A stretch of 64,000 bases of DNA from JAMXLO01 sp963726125. Its GTDB lineage: Bacteria; Pseudomonadota; Alphaproteobacteria; Acetobacterales; Acetobacteraceae. The notes under the pieces are model-generated. The model was not told the DNA's origin. It saw only the letters and a list, made by a program, of their open reading frames with translations, and ran no database searches. This document shows, one piece after another, positions 51,671 to 61,398 of the stretch (position 1 is the stretch's first letter; each line of letters starts with the position of its first letter). The stretch is from assembly GCA_963726125.1 (NCBI GenBank), contig CAVSBG010000014.1, forward strand, positions 101,718-165,717, in the 5' to 3' direction. A program made the translations under genes and the position numbers.

Positions 51671-52768
51671 CTACCAGGCGTTGACCCGAGTCCAGATGGC
51701 GACGATCTCGTCGCTCCCCTCAATCACGTGATAGCGGTCGTGTGCGGCTGCGGTCATGCAGGTGTGATTGGGCGCAATGCGCAGTTTCCCGCCTATCGGC
51801 AGGTCCAGGCGATGGGGGGGATCAGGTTCCACCACGCCATGCTCCTGATAGGCGCGCCGCACGATGGTATCGCCATAGCTGCGCCGCCCGGCAACATCCA
51901 GGACCAGGCCAAAGCCATAATCCTTCGGTGCGGCCTCGGTGCTGTGATCCTTCGACAGCGCAAGTCCTCCGGCATCCACCAGGAGCCGCCCCGGACGGCG
52001 GCCGATCACGCTGGTCAGCACAGTGAGTGCGATCGAATCCAGATCGTGTGTGCCGATCTCCGCCTGGAACAGGTCACCGAACATGTAGACGCCGGCTCGC
52101 ACCTCGGTGACCCCGTCGAGATGCTCCGCGTGCAGCGCGGTCGGTGAACTGCCCATCGAGACGATGGAGACTTCGTGGCCCGCTTCGCGCAGGCGCTCGG
52201 CCGCGCGCACCACGCCAGCACGTTCGGCTTCGGCGATGCGCACCATGTCGTCGATGCTGCGCCCGGAATAGGAGTGGCCAGCGTGCGTCATGACACCCGC
52301 GAGATACGGCCCCAGTCGCGCGGCAATCTCCAGCAGCAGATAATCGTCCGGCGTGACGCCGCCGCGTCCTTCGCCGGTGTCGATCTCGATCAGCACCCGT
52401 GGCGGCTGGCGATGCGCGGCGATGGTGCTCGCCATGTCCAGATCATCCGTAAGCACAATGATTGCGGCGCCCGCGGTGTTCAGCTTGGCGACCTGGTCAA
52501 GCTTTTGCGGCGTAATGCCGACGGCGTAGAGAATGTCCGCAATGCCATGGCCGGTGAAATACTCCGCCTCGGCCAGCGTGGAGACGGTGATGCCACCCGG
52601 CTGTCCCGCGGTCGCAAGTCGCGCGACATCGATCGATTTCGCGGTCTTCATATGCGGCCGCAGCGGCACTCCGTGCCGGGACAGCGCCCGGGCCATCGCC
52701 TCGATATTGCGCGTCAGGATGCCCCGGTCGAGTACCAGGCAAGGCGTCGGAAGATCGCCAAGTCTCAT
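51671..52768 (-). CDS. D-threonine aldolase/D-serine dehydratase-like PLP enzyme
   Basis: A 365-residue fold-type III (alanine-racemase-like) PLP enzyme. The PLP lysine lies in RPHMKTAKSIDVARLA (about 38-53), with IEIDTGEGRGGV (about 128-139) and GSSPTALHAEHLDGVTEVRA. The C-terminal metal pair is PNHTCMTAAAHDRYHVIEG (His and Cys, about 330-348), typical of D-threonine aldolase and eukaryote-type D-serine dehydratase. D-amino-acid breakdown is likely, substrate unproven. The ATG at 52768 (MRLGDLPTPCLVLDRG) is the family start. It is 82 bases after the threonine-synthase-like gene on the same strand. Confidence 0.85.
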   Translation of the reverse strand: MRLGDLPTPCLVLDRGILTRNIEAMARALSRHGVPLRPHMKTAKSIDVARLATAGQPGGITVSTLAEAEYFTGHGIADILYAVGITPQKLDQVAKLNTAGAAIIVLTDDLDMASTIAAHRQPPRVLIEIDTGEGRGGVTPDDYLLLEIAARLGPYLAGVMTHAGHSYSGRSIDDMVRIAEAERAGVVRAAERLREAGHEVSIVSMGSSPTALHAEHLDGVTEVRAGVYMFGDLFQAEIGTHDLDSIALTVLTSVIGRRPGRLLVDAGGLALSKDHSTEAAPKDYGFGLVLDVAGRRSYGDTIVRRAYQEHGVVEPDPPHRLDLPIGGKLRIAPNHTCMTAAAHDRYHVIEGSDEIVAIWTRVNAW

Positions 52769-52774
52769 CGCCCA

Positions 52775-52826
52775 ATTCCTCCCCCTCCCCTTGCGGGAGG
52801 GGGGCGGGGGGAGGGGGCCGCCCCAG
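52775..52826. repeat. Palindromic (REP-like) unit between two PLP enzyme genes
   Basis: CCTCCCCCTCCCCTTGCGGG then AGGGGGGCGGGGGGAGGGGG forms a hairpin with arms of unequal G runs. It fills most of the 82-base gap between the threonine-synthase-like gene and the D-threonine-aldolase-like gene, and is probably transcribed within their operon. Confidence 0.6.
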
Positions 52827-52850
52827 TATCGCCCCGACCAACACCACCCC

Positions 52851-53984
52851 TCACAGCGCAACCCCCAGCAATTCCGCAATCCGAGGCGTAGCCTTCAGCC
52901 CGCTGCCAGTAAGCACCAACACTGTGGTCTGTTCCGCCGTAATCGTCCCCGCGCCCAGCAGTTTGCCAAACGCCGCAGCAGGCTGCGCGGCGGTCGGTTC
53001 AACGTAGATCCCCATCCGAGCCAGTTCCAGCGTGGCACCGGCGATCTCCGCCTCGCTCAGCATCACCGCACCGCCGCGTGTCTCGCGCAAAGTCCCCAGC
53101 ACCTCGGCCAGCCGTATCGGCTGTGCGATCGCCGTCCCTTCAGCGATCGTCGGTGCGATCTCGGTGGCAACCGGCACATCGCTTGCGGCAATGAACGCCG
53201 CCGCGATCGGCCCGCAATTCGCCGGTTGAGCCGCGAATATCCGTGGCATGGCGTCGATCTCGCCGGCACGCAGCAACTCGGAAAAACCGATCTCGCAGCC
53301 AAGCACATTCGATCCCGCGCCACATGGCGTAATGATGTTGTCGGGGGCGTGGAAGCCGAGATCCTCCCACAGTTCATACGCCAGCGTCTTGGTGCCTTGC
53401 AGGAAGAACGGGTGCCAGTTGTGGCTGGCATAGAACACGCTTTCCGAGCGCCGCACCGCGGCATCCGCGGTGTCCTGCCGCGAGCCCGGGATCAGCTCCA
53501 CCGTGGCGCCATGCGCGCGCATCTGCACCGTCTTCGCCGGGCTGGTCGAGGCAGGTGCCATGATCGTCGCACGCATTCCTCCGGCCGCCGCGTAAGCCGA
53601 CACCGCGGCCCCGCCATTGCCTGAACTGTCCTCCAGCACATCCCGCACACCCTGCGCGCGCAGCAGCGACAGCATGACGCTGGCACCACGGTCCTTGAAG
53701 CTGCCGGTGGGCATCATCCATTCGCATTTCAGCAGCGCTGCGGCGCCATGCAGACTGCGACGGATCAGCGGCGTGCAGCCCTCACCCATGGTGATCGGTT
53801 CGTCGGGTTGGAACGGCAGCGCGGCACGATAGCGCCAGAGGCTGCGCGTAGCCGGTTCGATCTGCTGCCGGGTAAGGCCTGGGAGCGACGTCAACAGCAG
53901 CGGAGCATGATCCGGACCACACCAGCGCGGCTGGTCGATCGGGAACGTCTGGCCGCTACGCGGATCGAGGTATGCAGGTGTCAT
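52851..53984 (-). CDS. Threonine synthase-like PLP lyase
   Basis: A 377-residue fold-type II PLP enzyme. The PLP lysine lies in MMPTGSFKDRGASVMLSLLR (about 89-108), with the phosphate loop near residue 115 and SGNGGAAVSAYAAAGG. Its length and the TITMGEGCTPLI-like segment (EPITMGEGCTPLIRR, about 61-75) fit the short threonine synthase group. It may be a true threonine synthase or a related threonine/serine lyase. Neighbours on both sides handle amino acids and peptides, so a catabolic role is possible. A symbol is withheld because the substrate is not certain. Confidence 0.85.
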   Translation of the reverse strand: MTPAYLDPRSGQTFPIDQPRWCGPDHAPLLLTSLPGLTRQQIEPATRSLWRYRAALPFQPDEPITMGEGCTPLIRRSLHGAAALLKCEWMMPTGSFKDRGASVMLSLLRAQGVRDVLEDSSGNGGAAVSAYAAAGGMRATIMAPASTSPAKTVQMRAHGATVELIPGSRQDTADAAVRRSESVFYASHNWHPFFLQGTKTLAYELWEDLGFHAPDNIITPCGAGSNVLGCEIGFSELLRAGEIDAMPRIFAAQPANCGPIAAAFIAASDVPVATEIAPTIAEGTAIAQPIRLAEVLGTLRETRGGAVMLSEAEIAGATLELARMGIYVEPTAAQPAAAFGKLLGAGTITAEQTTVLVLTGSGLKATPRIAELLGVAL

Positions 53985-54176
53985 GACTACAGTGTGCCCG
54001 TTCTCGCGCTGTCAGGGGAGGGGCGCGCTTCCAGCGGTCCCTGCACCGAGTGCGTGCATGTTTCCACGCGTCATTGGCAGGATGCCGCACCATCAGGTAC
54101 TATGATGAGGTGGCCCCAGAAATGATCGGATTGGGCGCGGTCCTGCAAACTTTGGCTGCCGAGGATGGTTCCCCAG

Positions 54177-55274
54177 ATGATTGACCTGCTCGAACTCGCC
54201 CGTGACCTGGTGCAAATCGACAGTCGCAGCTTCATCTCGAATCTGCCGGTGGCCGACCGCGTTGAGGCCGCGCTGGCCGGCTTCGATATCGAACGCCTCG
54301 ATTACACTGATCCCGCTGGAGTGGCGAAACGTGCGCTGGTGGCGCATCGCGGCCCGATGGGCGGCATTGCCCTGTCCGGACATATGGACACCGTGCCCGA
54401 TACCGGCTGGCAGGAAGACCCCTGGTCCGCGCGTCTCGACGATGGCCTGATGCACGGTCTCGGCAGCACCGACATGAAGGGCCCCGTGGCCGCCGCGATT
54501 GTTGCGGCTGGTTCGCTCCCCGCAAACGTCCCGATCACCCTGCTGATCACCACGGACGAGGAAACCACCAAGCAAGGGGCGCGGCTGATCGCGCAAACCT
54601 CCGAGTTGGTCCGACGCGTGAAGCCGCGTGGCATCATCGTCGTGGAGCCCACCGGCATGGTGCCGGTACGCGGCCATCGCAGCCACATCGCCTTCACCTG
54701 CGTCGCCACTGGTGTGCAGGCGCACAGCAGCACTGGCCGTGGCCGCAACGCCAACTGGGACCTGATCCCGTTCCTGATGGAGATGAAGGCGGTGTTCGAG
54801 CGCCTGCGCGAAGACACCACTCTCCAGGATGCCGATTACACACCGCCGTTCAGTGACTTCAACGTGGTGATCGACAACCACGGTGCGGCGGTGAACGTGA
54901 CCGTGCCCAAGGCCACGGCACGGATCAAGTTCCGCTATTCCGCCAAGGTCGATCCGACGCCGGTATTGCAGGCGGTGTACGCCGCGGCGAGCCGCTGTGG
55001 CATTCAGGTAACCGAGGCGCGCGAAGGCTTTCCGCCCGAGCTACCCATCGATCATCCGCTGGTTCGTCTGTGTGTCGAGGAAGTCGGCAAGCCCGCCGGC
55101 ACCGCTCCCTACGGCACCGATGCCTCCGAATTGCAGGCGATCGCGCCATGCGTGGTGCTCGGTCCCGGGGACATAGCCGAAGCACACACACCGACCGAAA
55201 AGGTGCGCGTTGCTGAGCTCACGGCCGCCGTGCCGACACTCACGCGCTTGGCCATCTGTCTCGCCGACGCCTGA
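54177..55274 (+). CDS. M20-family deacylase (ArgE/DapE-like)
   Basis: A 365-residue zinc peptidase-fold enzyme. Motifs: LSGHMDTVPD (about 66-75), GLGSTDMKGPVA (about 98-109), TTDEETTK (about 126-133), and the late HTPTEKV (about 339). The dimerisation domain begins near 170 (VRGHRSHIAFTCVATGVQAH). These enzymes split N-acyl amino acids or dipeptides; which one is not visible. It starts 192 bases from and divergent to the threonine-synthase-like gene. The ATG at 54177 (MIDLLELARDLVQIDS) fits the family start. Confidence 0.87.
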   Translation: MIDLLELARDLVQIDSRSFISNLPVADRVEAALAGFDIERLDYTDPAGVAKRALVAHRGPMGGIALSGHMDTVPDTGWQEDPWSARLDDGLMHGLGSTDMKGPVAAAIVAAGSLPANVPITLLITTDEETTKQGARLIAQTSELVRRVKPRGIIVVEPTGMVPVRGHRSHIAFTCVATGVQAHSSTGRGRNANWDLIPFLMEMKAVFERLREDTTLQDADYTPPFSDFNVVIDNHGAAVNVTVPKATARIKFRYSAKVDPTPVLQAVYAAASRCGIQVTEAREGFPPELPIDHPLVRLCVEEVGKPAGTAPYGTDASELQAIAPCVVLGPGDIAEAHTPTEKVRVAELTAAVPTLTRLAICLADA

Positions 55275-55298
55275 TAATCCGCGCCCCGTTCGTGGTCG

Positions 55299-57221
55299 TC
55301 ATCGCGTGCAGGACGCACCGGTGGCGGAAGACCAGCCAGTGCGCTGCTCGTTGCGCATGAAACGACTGAACGGCCAGCCCGCCACGATCGAGAAACCGGC
55401 TGCGTCTCGTCGCAACAGGTAGCTGCAACCAGCGCTGAGCCGCAGCCCGAACAAATGGTCCATCTCCGGCGCTCCCTCGACCAGCCAGAGATATGGCGCG
55501 GCGGCCAGGTCGATCTTGGCGGCATCCTGCGGCGGGATACCGGCCGTGCGGGACGTGATCGGCGTCGTGCGTGCGGGTGAACCGCGCGCGTAATCAGCGG
55601 CCGCGATCTGATAGGCGACCACGAGGGCGCCAAACCCGTTCCCCGTCATATCGACAATATGTATCGGCGCCGTCGGAGGCACCTCCGCGACTGTCACCTC
55701 AGAGGCGTGGCGCAGCACCGGTATCGGCGACACCAGGTCATAGCGATACAGCCCCACGGCGGCGATCGGCGCGATCAAGGTCACCCCGACAAGTGCCACC
55801 ATGGTCGGAACCATGGGCACCCGCCGCAACCACGCCAGAGGCATCGCCGCCACAAAGCCAACCACCGCCAAAGGTCCGGTCTCGCCGGCATAGCGCCAGA
55901 ACGTTGCCGCGGCCCGGGCCTCCGAAACGGAAAAGTCCGCCGCGAGATAGGTGAACGTCAGGAATGCGATATTGCACACGGAGACGACAGCGGCGCTGAC
56001 CAGCACCACCCGCGACGGCGCATCCAGTGCGTCGCGCGCGCGGAACGCCAGCACGGCGCGAATGCAGATCAGCAGGATCAAGGCGAACAGGCCGCCCTTG
56101 GTCAGCATCACGTGCACGATGTTGCGCAGCGTTTCGGGGAATTCCGCAAAGTGCCAATCGCTGTACGGCAGGAACGCGAACTGTCCACCGGGTATCTGCT
56201 GGATCGCGTAGCGGTTCCACAGCGACCAGATCACCAACGGCAACAGCACCACGATCGCCAGGGATGCCAAGTCGGCAATCCCGAACCGGGGGCGTCGCAG
56301 GCATCCAGCCAGCAAGCAGCCAAACACCAGCCACGCGAGGAGTGCTGCGTTGGCCTGGCGCAGGTTGATCAGCGTAACGCTGGCAAACGCCAGCACCAAT
56401 GCGATGCGATTCCGCCGCCTTGCATCGCTGTCGCGGATCGCCGCGACCCACTCGAACAGCAGCAATCCGAGCACGGCGAGCACCGCGCCGGTCGTGCCAT
56501 CGGCCATATTGCTGAAGACGATCTTGGCAACGAAGCTCGGGCAGGCGAGGCCAGCGATCAGCAAGCCTATGGCGGCCGTCGCCCAGGGTAACGCGCGCGC
56601 CCCTGCCAAATCCGGATAGCTTCGTTGCAATCGCGTCAACAGCAGCGTCGCTACGGCGGCGCCCGCTGCCACCAGCATGATCAGGTTCCAGATGATCGCA
56701 GCGTTGTCCCGAACACTCCCGAACAGCAGGAAATACGCATAACCGGGCAGCGCCAAGCCGTATGGGTATGCCGGATGGATGGACACGCTTGGCTCGGCGA
56801 GGGTGGGAAAATGGCTGTGGATGCAAAGGTAGGCGAGGTTCGGCAACCAGTGCGAGAAGTCATCCCAGCCGGTGGCATCCATACTCTCGAGACCAGCCGC
56901 CAGCGGCAACGCCAGCAGACCGACACGGCCGGCCATGCCGAACTGCATGACGGGATGCCCACGAAACGTTCCCGCGATCGTCCGGCCGATGCCGGCAATA
57001 CCGATTGCGCCCAACACCAGCATTACCCAGGACAATGGCACGGCGGTGACGGTGCCAACCACGACGGTCGCCGCGCCGGCAACGCCCCAGCCGGCGACCA
57101 GCGCTGTCTCAGCCGACCGGGCCCCGACCCACACGCCAACGCCGATGCAGACCAGGGCGACCGCGATGAGGACGGCCAGCACCGGAAGATGCACCAAATC
57201 AGGCAGCAGCGAGGGGCTCAT
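55299..57221 (-). CDS. Large polytopic membrane protein (possible GT-C-like)
   Basis: A 640-residue protein with about 13 membrane segments (LVHLPVLAVLIAVALVCIGV at 9-28, for example) and a soluble C-terminal part (about 500-640). The loop after the early segments carries GWDDFSHWLPNLAYLCIHSH and AEPSVSIHPAYPYGLALPGY, with Asp residues placed as in GT-C glycosyltransferases, but no signature is conclusive. The ATG at 57221 gives MSPSLLPDLVHLPVL. It is convergent with the M20 gene at 54177, and 36 bases downstream of another M20 gene. Function not established. Confidence 0.72.
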   Translation of the reverse strand: MSPSLLPDLVHLPVLAVLIAVALVCIGVGVWVGARSAETALVAGWGVAGAATVVVGTVTAVPLSWVMLVLGAIGIAGIGRTIAGTFRGHPVMQFGMAGRVGLLALPLAAGLESMDATGWDDFSHWLPNLAYLCIHSHFPTLAEPSVSIHPAYPYGLALPGYAYFLLFGSVRDNAAIIWNLIMLVAAGAAVATLLLTRLQRSYPDLAGARALPWATAAIGLLIAGLACPSFVAKIVFSNMADGTTGAVLAVLGLLLFEWVAAIRDSDARRRNRIALVLAFASVTLINLRQANAALLAWLVFGCLLAGCLRRPRFGIADLASLAIVVLLPLVIWSLWNRYAIQQIPGGQFAFLPYSDWHFAEFPETLRNIVHVMLTKGGLFALILLICIRAVLAFRARDALDAPSRVVLVSAAVVSVCNIAFLTFTYLAADFSVSEARAAATFWRYAGETGPLAVVGFVAAMPLAWLRRVPMVPTMVALVGVTLIAPIAAVGLYRYDLVSPIPVLRHASEVTVAEVPPTAPIHIVDMTGNGFGALVVAYQIAAADYARGSPARTTPITSRTAGIPPQDAAKIDLAAAPYLWLVEGAPEMDHLFGLRLSAGCSYLLRRDAAGFSIVAGWPFSRFMRNEQRTGWSSATGASCTR

Positions 57222-57257
57222 GGGCTCGGCCGGAAGGGTCGGGGGGCGCCGGGAACG

Positions 57258-58379
57258 TTATAGCGCCTCCAGCAGTCCCGCCATCAGCGCGCCTCGCGGC
57301 GCGAGGTGCTGCCACAGGATGTGCTCGTGGCTGGCATGCGCGCCGCTGCCGGGACAGCCAAGGCCGTCCAGTGTCGGCACTCCCATCGCGGCTGTGAAAT
57401 TGCCGTCCGATCCGCCGCCTCGGTGCTGCCGCGGCAGCATGATCCCGACCTGCTCGGCGATGCCGCGTGCCGTTTCGTAAAGTGCCAGGATGCCGGGGTT
57501 CTCGGCGAATGGCGGACGGTTCATGCCGCCTTCCACCACGACACGGCACCCCGGTGTCAGTGCCGTGCTCTCCAGCAGCGTGCGCTCCATGTGGGCGCCG
57601 TCGTCGATCGAATTGACCCGCAGGTCGATCTCGCAGCCGGCATCGGGCGAGATCACGTTCGGCCGTGATCCGCCCCACACCGGGGCAGCGTTCAGGGTGA
57701 TGCCGCGATCCAGATCCACCATGCCGTGCAGGCGCACAATCTGCCGCGCGAGTTCCACGACGGCCGATGCGCCTTCCTCGAACGCACCGCCCGAATGCGC
57801 GCCGCGGCCCTCCACCCGCATGACGAAGCGCCCGACACCTTTTCGCGCGGTGACGCAGGCACCCCCCTTGCCGGCGGGCTCCGGGATCAGCACGCAGGCG
57901 GCCTCGCTGGCTTCGCGCTCGATCCATTCGCGTGAGGTCGGGCTGCCGACCTCCTCATCCGGTGTCAGCAGCAGCACGATCGGGCGGCGCGTGGGGATTT
58001 TCTGGCGCAGGATCGATCGCACCGCGTGGAATGCCAGGAAACTTCCAGCCTTCATGTCGTAGATGCCGGGCCCGTGCGCCTTCTCGCCATTCACCTGGTA
58101 CGGCATGTCGTTGAGCGTGCCGTGCGACCACACGGTGTCGAGGTGACCGGCCACCAGCACCGGCTTACCCTCGCCGGGTGTGCGCGCGATCAGGTTGTCA
58201 CCGTAGCCATCTCGGCCAGGGATGCGGGTCAGCGAGGCGCCGGCGCGGGCAAGCTCGGCCTCGGCCAGGTCCATCAGCCGGTTGACCGCACAGGGGTCCG
58301 TGGTCGGCGTTTCCAGTGCCACCCATTTGGAAAGTTCGGCCAGAAGGTCCTCGGAGCGTCCCACGTCGGTCTTCGGCAT
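57258..58379 (-). CDS. M20-family metallopeptidase (carboxypeptidase G2-like)
   Basis: A 373-residue zinc hydrolase. Motifs: VLVAGHLDTVW (about 73-83, first metal His), GIYDMKAGSFLAF (about 104-116, bridging Asp), LLTPDEEVGSP (about 142-152, catalytic Glu) and a late HEHILW (about 350). The dimerisation insert runs from about 185 (RKGVGRFVMRVEGRGAHSGG). Resembles glutamate carboxypeptidases/acyl-aminoacid hydrolases. The ATG at 58379 (MPKTDVGRSEDLLA) is chosen because family homology starts nearby. It ends 36 bases before the start of the membrane protein gene, on the same strand. Confidence 0.87.
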   Translation of the reverse strand: MPKTDVGRSEDLLAELSKWVALETPTTDPCAVNRLMDLAEAELARAGASLTRIPGRDGYGDNLIARTPGEGKPVLVAGHLDTVWSHGTLNDMPYQVNGEKAHGPGIYDMKAGSFLAFHAVRSILRQKIPTRRPIVLLLTPDEEVGSPTSREWIEREASEAACVLIPEPAGKGGACVTARKGVGRFVMRVEGRGAHSGGAFEEGASAVVELARQIVRLHGMVDLDRGITLNAAPVWGGSRPNVISPDAGCEIDLRVNSIDDGAHMERTLLESTALTPGCRVVVEGGMNRPPFAENPGILALYETARGIAEQVGIMLPRQHRGGGSDGNFTAAMGVPTLDGLGCPGSGAHASHEHILWQHLAPRGALMAGLLEAL

Positions 58380-58656
58380 CGATGGGTCCTGCACGGTTCG
58401 GGATGGCCGAGTGTGTGCCTCCGATGCGATGGATTGTCCACGGAGTTGGGCGGACCGACGGGGCAGGCTCCAGTCGTAGCGATGGGCGAGGCTACGTTGA
58501 CCGCAATCCCGGTCCGCGCAGCAGCTCATGGCGCGTGTTCTGCCGCCAGCCCTTCACGGTATCCTGCCGGCACTGGCCAAGTTGGCGCCGAACCGACGGG
58601 AGCTATTGCGAGACCGGCGCGACCGCTCCTGGATCACTCGTCACGCCATCGCGGCG

Positions 58657-59580
58657 TCAGGGATTGGTATCATCCGTGCCGCCGGTGTCCCAACTGGTGT
58701 CGTCGGCCGAGCCGCCGCCACCTGTATCCCAGCCGGGATCGCTGGTGTTGTCAGGCAGTGCCGCCGGGCTGCTACCCCCCGACGTGTCCCAGGTGCCGTT
58801 GTCGACATAGCCCGGGTTGCTGGCCGCGCCAGCCGACGACGTATCATTCCAACTGCCCTGATCGACATAGCCCTGGTTCCCGCCCGCGGCGCCACCCCAG
58901 GGGTTGTTCTCGATCACCGTGGTGTTGCCGCCGCCACCGAATCCACCGCCCAAGCCGCCGCCGTGTGAGCCGGAGAACAGGCTCATCAGCGCGTTCCCGG
59001 CGACCAGGCCACCCGCGACGCCCGCGGCGGTTGTCAACGCGGATCCGAGGAAGCCGGAGCCGGAGCGCTGGAACATGCCGGGTTGATAGCTCGGGGCGTA
59101 TTGCTGCGGTGGCGGGGCTTGCTGATAACCAGGAGGCGGCGCCTGCTGGTAACCCTGCTGCGGCGCCTGGTTCCACACCGGCGCGCCTTGCTGCGGTTGC
59201 GGTGGGGGCCCTGCCGGACGTGCTCCGCCACCGAACAACCCGCTGAAGAACCCGCCGCTGGACCCGCTCGGCGGCTGCTGCTGTGGCGCCTGCTGTGCCT
59301 GCTGGCGCGCCTGCTGCACTTCCCATTCCATGCGCTGGAGCCGGTTCTGCGCCTCCGCCAGAGCGTGCTCCTGCACGAAGGCGAGCTGCGTGATGCGGTA
59401 GCGCGCCTCCGGATAGCGACTGAACAGATCGGCGATGAACCGATCGGCCTCCGGATCGACGGGTGGCAGCGCCTGCGTCGTGGTGGCTGGCACCGAGCCG
59501 CCGAACGACGGCTGTGCCGCCTGCGCACCGCCGACGCGGGCAATGAACTGCGTGATGATGTCGCGTTCTTCGTTGGTCAT
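58657..59580 (-). CDS. DUF2076 family protein
   Basis: A 307-residue protein. The N-terminal DUF2076 segment is MTNEERDIITQFIARVGGAQ, then RFIADLFSRYPEARYRITQL and a coiled coil (about 60-95). The middle is a Gln/Pro-rich linker (about 100-175), followed by a Gly-rich region with GFLGSALTTAAGVAGGLVAG (about 180-199, possible membrane helix). The tail is acidic and Gly/Asp/Trp-rich (NNPWGGAAGG, DTGGG). DUF2076 proteins are envelope-associated but without a defined function. The ATG at 59580 gives a good start; the frame extends further upstream. The 277-base gap before 58657 shows nothing. Confidence 0.82.
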   Translation of the reverse strand: MTNEERDIITQFIARVGGAQAAQPSFGGSVPATTTQALPPVDPEADRFIADLFSRYPEARYRITQLAFVQEHALAEAQNRLQRMEWEVQQARQQAQQAPQQQPPSGSSGGFFSGLFGGGARPAGPPPQPQQGAPVWNQAPQQGYQQAPPPGYQQAPPPQQYAPSYQPGMFQRSGSGFLGSALTTAAGVAGGLVAGNALMSLFSGSHGGGLGGGFGGGGNTTVIENNPWGGAAGGNQGYVDQGSWNDTSSAGAASNPGYVDNGTWDTSGGSSPAALPDNTSDPGWDTGGGGSADDTSWDTGGTDDTNP

Positions 59581-59635
59581 GGGGCAACCCTCCTGGGCTC
59601 CGTGGCGTGCGATGTGGCGCGGCTTGGGCGCCGCT

Positions 59636-60064
59636 TCAATGGTGTGTGAGGCGCAAACGGCGGACTTCAATCACCGGGCAGCGGTCCATGACGACGACGA
59701 TGCCCGCGGCCCGCGCCCGCTCGGCCGCCACCATATCGATCACGCCCAATTGCATCCAGACCGTACGTGCGCCGAGCCGGATCGCGTCGTCCACTGCGAC
59801 GCCCGCGTTCGCCGAGGCACGGAAGATGTCCACCAAGTCCAGTGGAGAGGCCTCGCTCAGGTTCGCGACAACGGTTCGGTCATGAATGACGTGTCCCGCC
59901 AGCAGGGGGTTCACCGGCGTGACATCATAACCCCGGCCGAGCAGGAAGCCGAACACGCCATGGGACGGGCGCCAAGGCTTGTCCGAGGCGCCGACAACGG
60001 CGATGCGGCGCGTGTCCGTCAGGATGGCGCGGATGGTCTCGTCGGTCTGGCCATCGACGTTCAT
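59636..60064 (-). CDS. CoA-binding domain protein
   Basis: A 142-residue Rossmann-fold protein of the YccU/CoA_binding family. The nucleotide motif is RRIAVVGASDKPWRPSHGVF (about 19-38), followed by VTPVNPLLAG (about 48-57) and LGARTVWMQLGVIDMVAAER (about 97-116). It binds CoA-like ligands; the physiological role is unknown. The ATG at 60064 (MNVDGQTDETIRAIL) is favoured over one 15 bases upstream. It lies 55 bases before the DUF2076 gene on the same strand, so they may be co-transcribed. Confidence 0.88.
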   Translation of the reverse strand: MNVDGQTDETIRAILTDTRRIAVVGASDKPWRPSHGVFGFLLGRGYDVTPVNPLLAGHVIHDRTVVANLSEASPLDLVDIFRASANAGVAVDDAIRLGARTVWMQLGVIDMVAAERARAAGIVVVMDRCPVIEVRRLRLTHH

Positions 60065-60143
60065 GTGGGGACCGCGCAAGCAGACGAGACGGCGTTACGC
60101 AGCTGCGATCACTTCACGATACAGGCCTGATTGCCGCTGTCAG

Positions 60144-60347
60144 CTACCATACCCGCGAGGTGGAGGCAGCGGAGAACCACGCGGACCCTGCGGCGGGCCC
60201 TGAATCCCTTGCGCGCGTTTCGTAATCCGCCACGATTGCCAGCGCCGCGAGGCGTTCAGCCGGATCGAGCATGTCATCGGCGCGGGTTCGCGCGCGTTCG
60301 GCCAGTTCCAACCATATTGTGGCACCATGCATCTGATCGCCCTCCAA
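60144..60347 (-). CDS. Small hypothetical helical protein
   Basis: A 67-residue protein (62 from the second ATG at 60332). The core WLELAERARTRADDMLDPAE then RLAALAIVADYETRARD looks like the short helical proteins with an A-E-x-A-R pattern that are frequent in alphaproteobacteria. The final 15 residues are low-complexity. It is divergent from glyQ. Existence is supported by sequence style only. Confidence 0.42.
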   Translation of the reverse strand: MEGDQMHGATIWLELAERARTRADDMLDPAERLAALAIVADYETRARDSGPAAGSAWFSAASTSRVW

Positions 60348-60534
60348 TGGACTGCTATATGGGCCGTTTGACGGACTGTGGCAAACTTATGGCGAGATCT
60401 TGACGGGGTTGTGACCAGCGTGCCGCCTTGAGGTCAGCGGTCGGCGAAGCGGCGTCCCAGGATAACGCTTGGAGACGGTTGCCCGTTCCGCGCGGGTGCT
60501 CTATGTGGCGCCGAAATCAACTTGACCCGGTCGT

Positions 60535-61398
60535 ATGCCAGGCAACCCGCCCAGTTTTCAGGCACTGATCCTGCGGCTCCACGACTACTGGTCGCGGCAG
60601 GGTTGCGTCATTTTGCAACCCTACGACGTCGAAATGGGTGCCGGGACGTTCCATCCCGCCACCACACTCCGCGCCCTGGGCCCGAAACCCTGGCGCGCCG
60701 CCTACGTGCAGCCCAGCCGTCGCCCGACTGATGGCCGCTACGGTGAAAACCCCAACCGGCTGCAGCACTATTACCAGTACCAGGTCATCATGAAGCCGTC
60801 CCCCGCGGACGCGCAGGACCTGCTGCTGGGCAGCTATCGCGAACTCGGCCTGGATCCCCTGCTGCACGACTTCCGCTTCGTCGAGGACGACTGGGAGAGC
60901 CCGACGCTGGGCGCCTGGGGCCTCGGCTGGGAAGTCTGGTGCGACGGCATGGAAGTCGGCCAGTTCACCTACTTCCAGCAGGTCGGTGGCATCCCGGTCA
61001 TACTGCCCAGCTTCGAGATGACCTACGGCCTGGAACGCCTCGCGATGTACGTGCAGGACGTGGACAACGTCTACGACCTCGACTTCAACGGCGCCGGCGT
61101 CCGCTACGGCGATGTGTTCCTGCGTGCCGAACGCGAATACAGCGCATTCAACTTCGAGCATGCCGATACCGCGCTGCTAACCCGCCATTTCGCCGATGCC
61201 GAGCACGAATGTGCCGCCCTGCTGGAGCAACGGCTCGCGTTGCCGGCCTACGACCAGTGCATCAAGGCGAGCCACCTGTTCAACCTGCTGGATGCGCGCG
61301 GCGTGATCAGTGTGACGGAGCGCGCCAGTTACATAGGGCGCGTTCGCGTCCTGGCGAAGGGCTGTTGCGAAGCCTGGGTGGCTGGAGACCAGCAATGA
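60535..61398 (+). CDS. glyQ: Glycyl-tRNA synthetase, alpha subunit
   Basis: The catalytic subunit of the alpha2beta2 bacterial GlyRS that charges tRNA-Gly. The 287-residue protein has SFQALILRLHDYWSRQGCVI (residues 6-25), QPYDVEMGAGTFHPATTLRA (about 27-46), then FRFVEDDWESPTLGAWGLGW (about 114-133) and FTYFQQVGGIPV, all family hallmarks. The usual partner glyS follows, but not directly: about 1,050 bases with a VapB-like gene and a vapBC module are interposed. The ATG at 60535 fits the family start. Confidence 0.97.
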   Translation: MPGNPPSFQALILRLHDYWSRQGCVILQPYDVEMGAGTFHPATTLRALGPKPWRAAYVQPSRRPTDGRYGENPNRLQHYYQYQVIMKPSPADAQDLLLGSYRELGLDPLLHDFRFVEDDWESPTLGAWGLGWEVWCDGMEVGQFTYFQQVGGIPVILPSFEMTYGLERLAMYVQDVDNVYDLDFNGAGVRYGDVFLRAEREYSAFNFEHADTALLTRHFADAEHECAALLEQRLALPAYDQCIKASHLFNLLDARGVISVTERASYIGRVRVLAKGCCEAWVAGDQQ